This document shows, piece after piece, positions 35,001 to 46,440 of a stretch of DNA of 64,000 nucleotides. Position 1 is the first letter of the stretch, and each line of letters begins with the position of its first letter. The notes below the pieces were generated by a model. The model did not search any database. It saw nothing but the letters and a program-made list of their open reading frames with translations, and was not told where the DNA came from. Position numbers and translations under genes: made by a program. This DNA comes from Nageia nagi (lineage: Eukaryota > Pinophyta), in NCBI GenBank assembly GCA_050084985.1, contig JBITNC010000001.1, positions 64,728,001-64,792,000 on the forward strand, read 5' to 3'.

Positions 35001-35383
35001 TATAGAAAAGTGAGAATGTATATTCATTGTTAGATCAAATATCACTATCTATGGTCAACAATAGTCCATCATCGATCCCATCACAAATCATACCAGATAA
35101 CATATAGACCATCACAATAATAATGAATTAATAATTTCTATATTGTATATACAATTTCAAGGTGTATAATGAGCCAATCCTATTCTAAATAAAAAGTGTG
35201 CATTCCCAAAAAAATTATATATTATTAATTGATCAACATACACTCCTAGAAATAATTAAAAAATAAAATAAAATTAGGGCAAACATGTCAGATGTGAGAC
35301 CCAGCATAGTAGCCAAATCCAAAATTTAAAATCTAGGATTTTAGCCATTTGACTACTAGTTTGCCGCTACCATTTTACCTTGT
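32034..35383. mobile_element. unclassified insertion of ~3.3 kb in the left LTR of H
   Basis: Comparison with the intact right LTR of H shows that this segment is inserted between LTR sequences that are adjacent near 37715-37730. It has no recognisable transposase, helicase or reverse transcriptase on either strand. Composition is mixed: a G-rich part (32100-32310), then AT-rich DNA. A 68-bp tandem duplication lies at 32921-33060. The word TACCATTTTACC at 35368-35379, at the right edge, is the inverse of GGTAAAATGGTA at 32328-32339. Whether these are terminal inverted repeats of a DNA transposon is uncertain. Confidence 0.5.
32921..33060. repeat. 68-bp tandem duplication
   Basis: Two adjacent copies start CTTAGGCATCAAC at 32926 and 32994. 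They share CCAAGATAAA, GCACCAAAATTAA and ATTAGCATAT in order. Confidence 0.85.
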
Positions 35384-36846
35384 GAAAATAATGTCATGTA
35401 AATTTGATATTTATTATACTATATGCCAAGTGTTATATATGGTTGTAAAGATAATGAAGTCTAATTTTCAAATATAAAAGAATCACCTCAAGAGGAGGGA
35501 TAAATATTTGGTGAATCTTGGTGAGTGAAGACATACCAATGTAAAAAATGTATGGACTAAATTGATTGTGTGCTGAAAAACATGGATATAAGGTGGAAAA
35601 TGTCATATAAACTATGGGTCTTAACACACTATTGTTAATTTGAAAATAAGATATTTCCAAATGTGTAATAAAAATAATGAGATGAGGTGTGAGGTGAAAG
35701 AAATAGTCTCCAAAAGCTTACTAGTTCTATTAATAGAAAGCATAATAAAATATTTTTATACAGGATTAACACATAAAATAAACATAATAAAAAATAGTAA
35801 ATGAATGTCAAATATGAATAGAATGTTACTTATATTTCTCTAAATAAAGGTTATAAACCACGTGCTTCAAAAATTACAACATGGGTGTTCTTCACATACA
35901 TAAATGTGTTGGTATAATGCATCTATGACACCCAATACTACCATGCACCAAACAAATATGCTATGGTATTGAGTGGGATGAATAGAAAAATGCAACATTT
36001 CTAGTGTAATAATCACCAAAATTATTAGTTGGGTAGACCTCAAGGATCCCCAACAAATCCACAAAGACTTGGATATCTCTAAGGATATCTCTATCTCTCT
36101 ACTTCATGAATCAAAATGATTTATCTATGGAACCCATGGGTACATTTGTGCAACTCATGTAGGATTCAAAAGAGTTCATCTAGCAAGACATAATGAATTA
36201 TCTTGTAGAAGAGAAAATACATGGTACCATGGGACACTCATAGGCTGTTACGGAGAAAGTATGCACCTCTCTCAACACCATAGGCAGAAGGGGTACTTAT
36301 TGAGTTCGTAATGAAAACTAGAAAGTTGTAGCAATACACTATAGTTCAAGTGAATGAATCCATATACATAAAAAATGAACTCCACCAATAAATTGGTTGC
36401 ATGTTGAATATATTAGAGTATAGTCATTGAGGATTAATGGAACTATATACAGTACTACAGGCATGATGGAGTCTATCAAAAGGTAATGCGATGGGTAGGT
36501 GCAATGTTATAGCTTTTAAAAGAAGTGGAGGACCATGCCTATCCACATAAAGGACCCATTAACCAAGTTTTATTAGATATCTTATTGTATTGTTGCAGGA
36601 GATAGAAGGAATGACACATTAAAGTCTTAACAAACTATTACAAATTTGAATTTAAAGGGTCCACAACTAGAACATAGTGTGTGTATTTTTACTTTTATCT
36701 ATTTTTACATGGCATGGAAGTTGACATACAAACTTATTTCTTTTATCCAAAAATAGAACATTACATCATTAAAATATAGAAAAATAAATTTCCTTTATTC
36801 TCCCCATTAATATAAAAATGTTTTACTCCAAAATAAAATGATAACA
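35384..36846 (-). repeat. left LTR of element H, second part
   Basis: It matches 37735-39131, for example AAAAATGTATGGACTAA, ACATGGATA.AAGGTGGAAAAT, GGTTATA.A.CA.GTG and AGAAGAGAAAATA. It ends GATAACA at 36846, followed by the CT-rich tract. The last ~45 bp are missing from the right copy. Confidence 0.8.
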
Positions 36847-36922
36847 ATCTCCCCCTAGATGTTATCATGTTTCCAATCATAGGTTCATTGAACCCCCTTG
36901 AATTGATTTGGCTCTAATACCA
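36847..36922 (-). other. 76-bp interior of element H with polypurine tract and primer-binding site
   Basis: On the - strand the right side reads TGGTATTAGAGCC (primer site for initiator-Met tRNA, 36922-36910). The left side reads CTAGGGGGAGAT and then TGTTATC (polypurine tract and LTR start). Nothing else fits in between. Confidence 0.75.
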
Positions 36923-36924
36923 TA

Positions 36925-39131
36925 TATTTTTTTAAAGTTTCCATACTCTAAGGATGGCAAAACAATGGCATGAGACTTGATAGCATGTTAGAATTTTAAT
37001 GTCACCATACTCTAAGGATGGTGAACAATGGCATGAGCTCTGATACCATTTTAGAATTTTAAATTAGTCATTCTCCAAGGTTGGAAAATTTTGAGAGTCA
37101 CTAGGTTGTAAATATATATAACTACATGATCATACTTTAATTCCAACTGAATATTTGTAGGTTCATCAACCTTCATGTATTGATGAACACCCTTGGATGA
37201 TGTTGAACTTTGATACCAATCTTCATTTCTTTGAATGAAGGATTTAAAGAGATGAATGAGATCTATTAATATGAATAATCTTCTAAATTGATTATAAAGT
37301 TTAATGAAGCTCCAATATTTTTGTAAAATCCTTTAAAGTTGAGGTTGCCAAGGTACCAAAACTATAGCAACCAAGAAATGTGGAAACCAATATAAATGTG
37401 ATGATCAAGTCACCAAATAAAAATTCAAAAAGTATAGCCTATTGAATTAGGTCTATAATTGAGGTCACCAAGAATATTTCTAGTCACTAGCTGGATTTGT
37501 TCACCAATGATAGGGTCATATTCAAAGTATTAAAGTATTTTAACTTTGATTATTTTGAAACAAAGTGGGTAATGTAATATATGGTTGTAAATATGAAAAA
37601 ATCATATTTCCAATAATGTAATACCCACAAAATTTAGATAATATTAACATTAGTGAATTTGGACACAAGAAAAATTGGTTGCTATAGATTTTTACAGTTG
37701 ACAATTTTCCCATAGGGTTGAAAATAATTTTATGTAATTTTAGCATTTATCAAAAGATATGTTAAGTGTTATATATGGTTGGAAAGGGTAAACATTATGA
37801 TTTCTAAATATTCAAGAATAATATCAAGAGGATGGATAAATTTTTGGTTATTATTCCTAGCATGAAGGTCCATCAATCTAAAAAATGTATGGACTAAGTT
37901 GATTTTGTGAAGAAAAACATGGATACAAGGTGGAAAATATCATACAAAGTATGGGGTGTAATATACCATTGAAAAGTGATAATAAATTATTTTGAAATGT
38001 GTAATACCCATAAAGATATGAGGTGTGAGGTGAATTAAATATCCCCTAAAGGCTTTCTACTTTAATTATGGGAAAATACAATGAACATGCTTTTCTATAG
38101 GATAAACACATATAATGAACATAATGGAAAAAATCAGTCAATGAATGCCAAATATGAATGTAATATTCCTTACATTTCTCTAAATAGAGGTTATAGATTA
38201 CATGATTTAGAAATTACAACATGGATGTTCTTCACATATAAAAACATGTTGGTCTAATGCATTTATGGCACCGAACACCACCATATACCAAATAGATGTG
38301 TTATAGGCTTTAGTAGGATAATTGAAAAATAACATACTTTTGATGTAATTATTAGTAGAAATATTAGTTAATTATACCTCAAGGATCCCTAAAAAATCCA
38401 TAACAGCTTTGGAAACTCTAAGGCTATCTTTATCTCTCTAATATATAAGTCAGAATGGTTCATATATGAACCTCATTTATCCATTTGTAAAGCTTATGTA
38501 GGCTTTAGAAAATTACATCTAGCAAGCCATAATAACTTATCTTGTAGAAGAGAAAATATGAGGTGCCATGGGTTACTCATAGGCTTCTATGAATAAATAA
38601 CACATCTCTCTCAATGTCATAGGAGGAGGAGACTCTAGCTAAGCCACAATGGTGACTAGAAAGTTACAATGATACACTATGGTTGAAACAAATCCAACCA
38701 TATATAAAAAAAATAAACTCTATGAAAAAGCAATTGCATGTTGAATACCTTGGAGTGGATTCATTAAAGAAGTAATGGAGTTGTGAAGGGTACTTCATGC
38801 AAGTATTGCAATATTTATGGAGTCTCCCAAAAGGAAACATTGTGGTTTGGTGGAGTGTTTTAGATTTTGGAATAAGTAGAGGACCATGTCTATATAAGTA
38901 AATAACCCATCAACCAAGTTTGATCGAATCTCTTTTATACTGCTACATGTGGGATAAGTACATGATACATTAAATTTTCAACAAACCATTGGAAATTTGA
39001 ATTTGTAGGGTGCACAACTAGAACATTACATGTACATTTTTACATGGTATGGAAGTTGACATACAAAATTATTTCCTCCATCAAAAAATAAAACATTACA
39101 ACACTAACATACAATAAATTAAATTCCCTTC
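36925..39131 (-). repeat. right LTR of element H
   Basis: About 2.2 kb, uninterrupted, beginning next to the primer site. Its distal end is abrupt at the boundary with LINE 2, about 45 bp short of the other copy. Confidence 0.78.
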
Positions 39132-39134
39132 ATC

Positions 39135-39463
39135 CTTGATAATGTTCTTGTTATTTGGGAGGGTATGGAATGGACTCAAATCTCTAAGAAAAATTCCCTC
39201 TTTAACAAAATTAACTTTGAAAAAGCTTATGACTACATAGAATGGTATTTATTCCAAGACATAATGCAAGTGCTATGATTTGGCTCCCATTTCACCCAAA
39301 TTATGCACATGTTATTCAATAATGATTCAACGGTTCTTTTATTGAATAATTTGTAATTCAATGCAATTAATATATTAGGTTCAATCTAAAAGGGGCACCC
39401 TTTTGCTTCTTCTTTACAAGTGCTTGTTGGTAATTTTTTTCACTATCTCCTTACAAACCAAGT
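39135..39463 (+). pseudogene. LINE 2 reverse transcriptase, palm region
   Basis: Translation gives LDNVLVIWEGMEWTQ, then KINFEKAYDYIEWYLFQDIM, matching RT motif A of plant LINEs (K.DFEKAYDR..W.F). Then come FTQIMHMLFNNDSTVLL and a KGHPFASSLQVL piece, corresponding to RQGCPLAP.LF.L. The catalytic aspartate of motif A is preserved (AYD). The frame contains a few stops. It ends at the CAAGT target site of F. Confidence 0.88.
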
Positions 39464-40131
39464 TGTTAGGATTCACTATATAAAATATAGTTGAGGACAT
39501 TAAACTTTTACTAATTTGCAAAAGAATCTTAACAAGTAAATCAAATAATCACACAAAGAAAAGAGATAAGTTTTAACATAGTTCACCTAGTGTAGGCTAT
39601 ATCCATGAAGAGTTTTTAGTCATTTGATTAAATCATCCTAAGTAACAAAGGTATACAACCTACAACCAAATCTTGTTGTACCTTCCTCTATTTACTTACA
39701 AGGAATCCTCACGACAAAAATCAGTCTCTCTTAAAACTCATAAAATTGCATCAATCTCTTTACAATGCTCATACATAGATTTAGAAAATCCATACAATCT
39801 TAATTCATGTCCAAATTATAGTGGAATTATATGCATTAGGTTAACCATCAAAGCAAGTTACCAATCCCAAAATAGATCTTTCCCATCTCTTAAGTCATAA
39901 TCAACCATGATCAGATTGACTAGGTTTTTGTGATCAACTATCACAAGGTTAACTACAACTGCAACATTGATCGATTGATTGATTGGAATAATCAAACTCC
40001 ACCCAAATTATTGGGCTTGATCAACCCACTTCCCATAAACTGGTCTTGCAAATCAACCTTATATATTCTAATTATGAAATAGAGAGCTAAAATTTTTTAC
40101 TTAGCTCAAAAATAAGGCTCCATTCTTAACA
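39464..40131 (-). repeat. 3' LTR of element F
   Basis: This 668-bp LTR begins TGTTAGGATTCAC and ends CATTCTTAACA on +. On + it is followed by ATTTCCCACTTGGAGA, whose reverse complement is the polypurine tract TCCAAGTGGGAAAT. Confidence 0.9.
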
Positions 40132-40145
40132 ATTTCCCACTTGGA
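40132..40145 (-). other. polypurine tract of element F
   Basis: Read on -, CCAAGTGGGAAAT abuts the LTR start TGTTAAGAATGG. This is the classic copia arrangement. Confidence 0.85.
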
Positions 40146-40199
40146 GATTGATTTCTCTACACCACACTTCAACCAAGGACTAAAAACTATTCATCATGA

Positions 40200-42000
40200 C
40201 CTCATATTCCTTAAGGCCAACCTAAATTGAATAAAATATTAAGTTCTCTCTTATTACAAATTTGGTAAGCATATCAATAGGATGTTGAATTGTATGGATC
40301 TTTCCCAACTTCAATGAACCATCCTCCATTATTGATCTTATTAAGTGATATATAAGTTAGATTAATATTCCCCAACTTCAATGGAGCATATTCCACTATT
40401 GATCTTATTAAGTAAAATATGAGTTGGATGAATCTTCCCCAACTTTAATGAACCATCCTCTATTGCTAATTTTATGAAGTGATACTTGAGTTGGATGTGT
40501 TTGTTTCTTGAGTGAAAGGTTGAGTTATTAGCAAGGTGGATATTACTTTAACTATCACTCTATAATATACTATCTTATTGATCCATACTAAATTCCTTTA
40601 TAAATATTTACAATGATATGAACTTTTTGCTAGCCTCCATAACCGCCATATACTCAACTTCGATGGTTGAAAGGGAAACTACTTATTGTAGTATTGAAAT
40701 ATAACTTCCACCTATGGAAAAGATATGCCCTAGAGTGCTCCTTCCACCATCAAAGTAACCTACCATATCTGAATCCATATAACCTTGCAAGCATGTGTTA
40801 GAACCTCCAAAATTCAAAGGGTAATTGTAAGTACCTTCAAATACATAAGTATCTATTTTACCAATTTCCTCTTCCCAAATTGTTAATGAATCTTATCATA
40901 ACTCCCACTACTTATGCTATGTATGGTCTAGTATAAACCATGGCATATGTAAACTCCCAATGTTGAAGCATAAGGAACTTTAGACATGTACTCTTGTTCC
41001 TCTTGTGTATTAAGACACAAATCTTTAGTGAGTTTGAAATACTTTTCCAAATGTGTAGTAAATGATTTTTAATCTTTTATGTTGAACATCCTTAGCACCA
41101 TATCTATGTAATCTCCTTGAGATAATTTTAGCAAATGGTTCTCCTTATCTCTTATGATCCTCATACCAAGGATTTGTTTGGCCTCCTCCTAATCCTTCAT
41201 GTACAAAGAGTTTACCAATCTTGAGTACATCTATGTCTTGCATAAGCATATCATCCACATACAATAACAAAATAATATAGTTTCCATTATTTTTTTCTTA
41301 AATATACACAATGATCATATTGACATTTCATAAAATTTTGGTTAGAAATAAACTTATTAAACTTAAGGTACCATTGTCTAGGATCTTATTTAAGGTCATA
41401 AATGCTCTTATTGAATTTACACACCTAATCCCCCTTACCCTTGATCTCAAAACTTTCTAGTTGGTACATGTAAATCTCCTCCTCCAAGTCACCATGAAGG
41501 AAATTTATCTTAACATCTAATTTTTTAAGATACAAATTTTCTATAATCATAATACTCAAAATAGTTCTAATAGAGGTCATTTTAACAATTGGTGAAAATA
41601 TCTCATCAAATTAAATACCTTTTTTTGATACAATTCATTAACCATAAGCCTTTCCTTGTATCTCTAATTCTTTTTTTTTTAACCTATATACCAACTTGTT
41701 AGTTAAATCCTCTTTACCTTTGGGTAGCTCAACCAAATCCTAAATTTGGTTTTGAATTAAATAATCCATCTCTTCATTCATATAAAGCTCCTACTTATTC
41801 TTGATATTCATTTGCATAGCCTCATCGAAACACTTTGGCTCACCAACATCAATATACAACACATAGTAAAGTGCAAGAGAGTAGAATTCATGTGGTCTAC
41901 TTACTCTTGAAGATCTTATAACACCAAGTGGTGGAGTTTGGGGCTCTTGGTGTTGGATATCTCCTTGCAACTTGCGTATATTTTTCTCATTAATATAATC
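40200..42000 (-). pseudogene. element F reverse transcriptase and RNase H
   Basis: On the - strand RT motifs occur in order: LDVKINFLHGDLEEEIYM (about 41525-41470, catalytic D kept), then VCKFNKSIYDLK and PRQWYLKFNKF. Next is DHCVYI, then ILLLYVDDMLM with an intact YVDD at about 41262-41250. RNase H follows at about 40790-40500: YMDSDMVGYFDGGRSTLGH, SLSTIEVEYMAVMEASKKFI and SDSQSNIHLANNSTFHSRNK, then HIQLKYHFI. These match copia RNase H blocks DSDYAGD.D.RRSTTGY, ALST.EAEY.A..EA.KE and CDSQSAI.LA.N...H.R.KHI. Stops and indels interrupt the frame. It acted in cDNA synthesis inside virus-like particles. Confidence 0.92.
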
Positions 42001-42860
42001 AAAGTATCACATACTTAGAATCCTCCTCCTTAACCTAAAATCTATCCTTATACAAGAACTTTTTATTAAATATCATATCTCTACTCCTTGTAATTTTTTG
42101 ATTAACATTATTCCATAATCTATATCCCAAACCATGAATACCATATCCAATGAAATATCACTTTTAGGCCTTGGCATATAACTTCTTCTATTCTCTTTAT
42201 CAACATACAAAAAAGCCTCATATCTAATCACCTTAAGGAAATAATATTTTACTATGTTACCTAACCACATCTCTTATGGAATCCCTCCACCCAAAGTACT
42301 AGATGGCCCCCTATAATACAAATACATAATAGTATCAACAATATTAGTCCAAAGTGATAATGGTAAACCTTTATGTAACCCCATGTACCTTGCACTTTCC
42401 ATAATTATTCTATTCATCCTTTATGAAACCCTATTCTCTTGAGGTATCCTTAAAACTACCTTTATTATTCTAATTCTATTATGTGATCAAAACACATCAA
42501 ACTCTAGGCTATAGTTTTATCTGGACACCATTATCTGACTTGAAATATTTCAACATATTTCCTATTTCATTCTCAATGAAAGCCTTTCAATTATTAAAGG
42601 TATCAAATATATAATTTTTTTATTAATTCAATAAACCCATATTTTTCTTGTAGCATCATCAATAAAATTCACATAAACATCCAAGTGTACTTACTCCAAC
42701 ATCTCCTTCTTCTTCTCCTTTATAACCTTGATGAATCTCACCCTCTTTTTCTTTCCATAAATGCATTCCTCACAAAAATATAAGTCAATTTATTTTAAAT
42801 TAGATAACAACTTCCTTGAGTGTAAAATTTTCATACCTTTTTCAATCATATGTCTGACTA
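42001..42860 (-). pseudogene. element F integrase
   Basis: The - strand shows CEECIYGKKKRVRF (zinc-binding end), then VHLDVYVNFIDDATRKIWVY, which keeps the first catalytic aspartate. Further on are RMNRIIMESARYMGLHKGLP and WTNIVDTIMYLYYRGPSSTL. After these comes the conserved C-terminal region VIRYEAFLYVDKENRRS...LDMVFMVWDIDYG (42270-42073), matching copia FGC.AYVHVP.E.R.KLD.K....F.GY.....GYRLW. Many stops are present. The domain would have inserted the cDNA into host DNA. Confidence 0.88.
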
Positions 42861-43330
42861 TTTGGTGTCATAAAGAAGTATCCTCACCTATGGAAACTAA
42901 GTTCATGGAATAGTTAGACATGTTGATAGGTAAATAAAGAATACTAGTGAGTTTACCTCTAGCCATCACCATTGAACCTTTAGTAACTCTCCATGCATGG
43001 TTTCTAAATACATTCATGTAACCTTTCTTATCAAGTTTGCTTATGAAAATGAGGTTTCTTTTCAAGTCTGGTACATGCCTAGCCTCATTAACCACCCATT
43101 GACTTCCATTAGATAATTTCATTATGATTTTTCCAATCCCCATAATTTTGCATGGTTGGTCATTACCCAATAAAACTTTCCCATAGTCTCCTAGAACATA
43201 ATTTATGAAGTATTCTTTATGAGAAGTAGCATGGAAGAAAGCATCATAATCTATTACCTAATAATCACTATTTATATCAAGATAAAAAAATCAAAGTGTC
43301 TTGTAAAATTTCACTAGCAATATTGGCTTC
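42861..43330 (-). pseudogene. element F protease and GAG-pre-integrase
   Basis: The best open frame is 43170-42868. It reads MGNDQPCKIMGIGKIIMKLS, then VNEARHVPDLKRNLIFISKL and WRVTKGSMVMARGKLTSILY. This is the typical copia segment after the protease. Just upstream the frame gives VIDYDAFFHATSHKEYFIN, where the usual protease motif is DSGASFHAT. The catalytic aspartate survives, but S and G are changed. It lies between gag/zinc knuckle and integrase. Confidence 0.9.
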
Positions 43331-44165
43331 TTAGTTGTTATCTTTATTTTCATTACCTTCCTTTCCATCACCTTTTATTGACCAACACTCCTTGAGGTGT
43401 CCCTTTTTACCACAATACCAACACTCCAACTTTCCTTTACTCGTTGATTTGGATATTCCCTTAGATTTACCTCATTATTGAATTTTTCCTATTTCTCTTG
43501 ATCTTCCTCTATTCTCAACCATTAGGGTGATGCTTTGAGTTTCTCCCATGGTTTTCCTCCTCATATCCTCACTAATAATAATAAAAACTACATCATCAAA
43601 TACCAATTTGTTAGCATCCAAAGTAGAGTTACCACCATTATCAAGTCATTCCAACTATCTAATAGTGAGCATAATATGAAAAAGGTCCTGATTTCATCCT
43701 CAAAATCTAAACCTACTAACTACAATTGATTAGTAATAATATTGAAATCATTTAAATGATTTGGAATAGACCCACCTTCACTATATTCATATTAAATAAC
43801 TTTTTCATTAAAAATACCTTGTTTTAGGTTGAGGGTTTCTAATACATTTTGGCCAATGAATCCATCAGGGCTTTATTAGTTTTATCTTTAAAGATGTTAA
43901 ATACAATTATGGCTCCCAAGCACTATCTCATCATACCCAATGCCTTTCTATCAAGGAGATTCCAATCCTCATTCGACATATTTGTAGGTTTCTTAAACTT
44001 CCCCTCAAGAGGTAAGTAAAGATCCTTTTAGTATAGGTAGTCCTCCATTTGCATCTTCCAAAATTAAAAAATTTGGTCATTAAACTTTTCCACCCTAAAA
44101 CTCCCTTCTTTTTACATTTCTTCCACTTGATTCAACATAACTCATAGCCTTTATGTCAACTACCT
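43331..44165 (-). pseudogene. element F gag with zinc knuckle
   Basis: The CCHC knuckle CWYCGKKGHLKECW is intact at about 43427-43385 on -. Upstream are pieces matching copia gag: LNDFNIITNQL, GLDFEDEIRTFFILCSLLDS and the L..LVMVVT-like block (about 43790-43600). The remainder up to the primer site at 44179 is a decayed N-terminus. The gag of G is its closest relative here. Confidence 0.85.
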
Positions 44166-44178
44166 AACAAATAACAAA

Positions 44179-44190
44179 GCTTTGATACCA
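44179..44190 (-). other. primer-binding site of element F
   Basis: TGGTATCAAAGC on -, two bases inside the right LTR, complementary to initiator-Met tRNA. Confidence 0.88.
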
Positions 44191-44192
44191 AT

Positions 44193-44878
44193 AATTAGGA
44201 TTCACTATATAAAATATAGTTGAGCAAATTAAACTTAACTACTTTGCAAAAGAACTTTAACAAGTAAATCAAACAATAGTGCAAAGAGAAGAGATAAGTT
44301 TTAACACAGTTCACCCAATATAAGATACATCCATATTTTCATTTATTTGATTGAATCAACCCAAGTAACAAATGGATACAACCTACAACCAACTCTTGTT
44401 GGATCTTCCTCTTTGTTCTTACAAGGAATCCTCACTACAAAACTTAGTCTCTCTTAAAACTCATAAAATTACATCAATCTCTTTATAGTACTCATGCATA
44501 GATTTATAAAATCCATAGAATCTTAATTTAGGTCCAAACTACAATGGAATTATATGCATTAGGTTTTCCATACCATACAACCTTATATCACACACCAATA
44601 ATAGCTCCAAGAGCGTGTTCCCAGGCCTAAAATAAAATTTTCTCATCTTTATAGTCACAATCAACCTTGATCAGATAGACTAGGTTGTCAAGATTGACAA
44701 TCATAAGGTCAATTGTAATTACTATATCGATCAACTACATGATTAGCCTCCACCAGGTCGATTGGACCTAATCAACCCCTTGCTCGCCAACTAGTCCTAC
44801 AGATCAACGCTATGCATGCTAACTACAAAATAAAAGCTAAAAATCACCACTTAGACCAAAAATTAGGCTCCATTCAAC
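44193..44878 (-). repeat. 5' LTR of element F
   Basis: About 686 bp matching 39464-40131. Both termini are eroded: on + it starts AATTAGGATTCAC where the other copy has TGTTAGGATTCAC, and it ends CATTCAAC where the other ends CATTCTTAACA. The target copy CAAGT follows at 44879. Confidence 0.88.
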
Positions 44879-44883
44879 CAAGT

Positions 44884-46440
44884 AAAATTTTTAAGTTTAT
44901 GCGCATTCCTTTTTCCTTCTAGGGATTCCCTTTCTAACTCTAAAAGTTTGTATTATAGAAAGTGGAAAAAAATTAAAATACTGACTTACTAAAAGGCTTT
45001 CACTGGTAGGGAAATTTTAATTTTTCTTAAATATTCTTGCTATTGTGCATGTATACTACTCATCATGTTGGGTTCTATGTCAAGAATAGTATCATAAGAT
45101 GGAGAAACTTTTATGAGATTTCCTTTAGGTTAATTCATCTTTGAAGAAAGGACTCCATCGAGTTATGTGGGATTTCTATTATCTTCCCAAAAGCATTGGT
45201 GGAATGGGGTTGTTATATTATTATTGTTAAAGTATTGCATTCTATGCTAAGTGGATTGTTCAAGATAAGAAAAGTTCAAAGGATTGGAAAGAGATCATAA
45301 AAAACTTCATTTCTTCAAGGTTTTCTCTTAATTGTCAAGCATGGAAAGGCATGCATTTTACCTCTATCTTGGTTTCCTTAGTATTTATCAAAATCCCTAG
45401 ATCATTCATTATACAAAGTATCTAACAAGATTGGGAATAACTCAAGCCTTGGCTTTGGTTGAAAGGAGAAGGATTTTGTAAATTTATTTTAATCAACCTT
45501 CTCAATGTTTAATGGTTTATTGTTGTTTATGACCAGAATCACATTCTTGCATAAGCGTAATGGATTCATGCCCAATGCTTCTTTAAGAAGGGTATTCTTA
45601 TAATGGTCCATTTCTTCTATTTCCATACTCAAGATTAGAATTAGTAGGAGGAATTTAGATACACTTTTTGCTTGAACAATGTGGATAAAGCAACATATGA
45701 TGTTGTTATTACTTCTACCCCTTATTATTGCTTTATAAGATAAAGATTTGAACATAACACCTATGGTAGATTGATTGGAGATGGTATATAGATACCCCTC
45801 CTTTGAATTATAAAGCTCATTTTGGTTTTCTCCTTACATGCCCATGTTTCCTAGGATTAATGAGAAATGAGATCTTATCTCTACTCGAACCAAATGATAA
45901 GCTTTTTTTTTTATCTATGTAGGCTCCATATATTGAGTAAAAATAGTCTTTTTTTGCATAAAACCTTTTATCTCAAGCTCTTCCCCGTTGTCAATTATCT
46001 TAAGCACTCAAGTGTGGTTGACCCTCAATGCCCTTTTTGTAATGATCCAAAAATATGCTACCTCCTTTTTTAAACTTATGCTAGAGCTAGAAGCGTGTAG
46101 AGTTAGATTTCCATTTTTTCCACCTCTTTTATGCTATCTCATTTGATATAGCAACATGCCTTGCTTGGTGATACACTAATATTCACACTTCCTCTTCATG
46201 AAGTATGGAATATTTCTAAAATTAACATTATGTTTCATATATGAAAAGAACGTAACAATGTTATTTTTGCTCAAGAATATAATTTTGTTAGTTTTTTACT
46301 GGATGATAAATTGCTAATTTTTTATGATCCATTGCTTCATATATGTGTCTAGGCTGAGAAGGTTGTTATGGATTTGGAGCATATTTGCACCCTTATAGAC
46401 TATTGGGGGAATGCTCCTTGTGTTATGAGTTGAGTTCCAC
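44884..46440 (+). pseudogene. LINE 2 ORF2, distal part
   Basis: Directly after F the frame resumes (KFLSLCAFLFPSRDSLSN). The FADD region is missing or unreadable. Further on, KAFTGREILIFLKY is near 45000, where RT C-terminal regions have L..AGR..L.K. A cysteine pair, VDPQCPFCNDP near 46015-46050, matches the zinc-binding region after plant LINE RT domains. The last block VWNISKINIMFHIWKERNNV (about 46205-46255 with frameshift) matches the W...W..RNN terminus. The degradation is heavy. Confidence 0.8.

Larger units (their letters stand above)
31054..39131 (-). mobile_element. element H: LTR element with ~2.2-kb LTRs and only ~76 bp of interior
   Basis: Two long direct repeats are visible. 36925-39131 is continuous. 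Its counterpart is split into 31054-32033 and 35384-36846 by foreign DNA. Between them lie 76 bp (36847-36922) with a CT-rich tract right of the left LTR (reverse complement GGGGGAGAT, a polypurine tract) and a primer site TGGTATTAGAGCC on - at 36922-36910. The arrangement LTR, tract, primer site, LTR is that of an LTR element stripped to its priming sites. The left end also holds primer-site-like units, so a tandem LTR-interior array is an alternative reading. The right end meets LINE 2 near 39132. No coding sequence is seen. Confidence 0.65.
39464..44878 (-). mobile_element. copia element F: near-complete, decayed
   Basis: F is 5.4 kb with LTRs at 39464-40131 and 44193-44878 and a primer site at 44179-44190. 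It has a polypurine tract beside the left LTR and perfect flanking CAAGT duplications (39459-39463 and 44879-44883). The - strand interior reads gag, protease, integrase, RT, RNase H from right to left, the Ty1/copia order. It is broken by many stops. It inserted into LINE 2, so it is younger than that LINE. Confidence 0.95.
39135..46440 (+). mobile_element. LINE 2: 5'-truncated plant LINE split by copia element F
   Basis: RT sequence at 39135-39463 continues at 44884-46440 once element F and one copy of CAAGT are removed. The 5' half (ORF1 and endonuclease) is missing, as is common for LINEs. The element differs in sequence from LINE 1. No poly(A) tail is obvious at the 3' end, and similarity fades around 46440. 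Confidence 0.85.
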
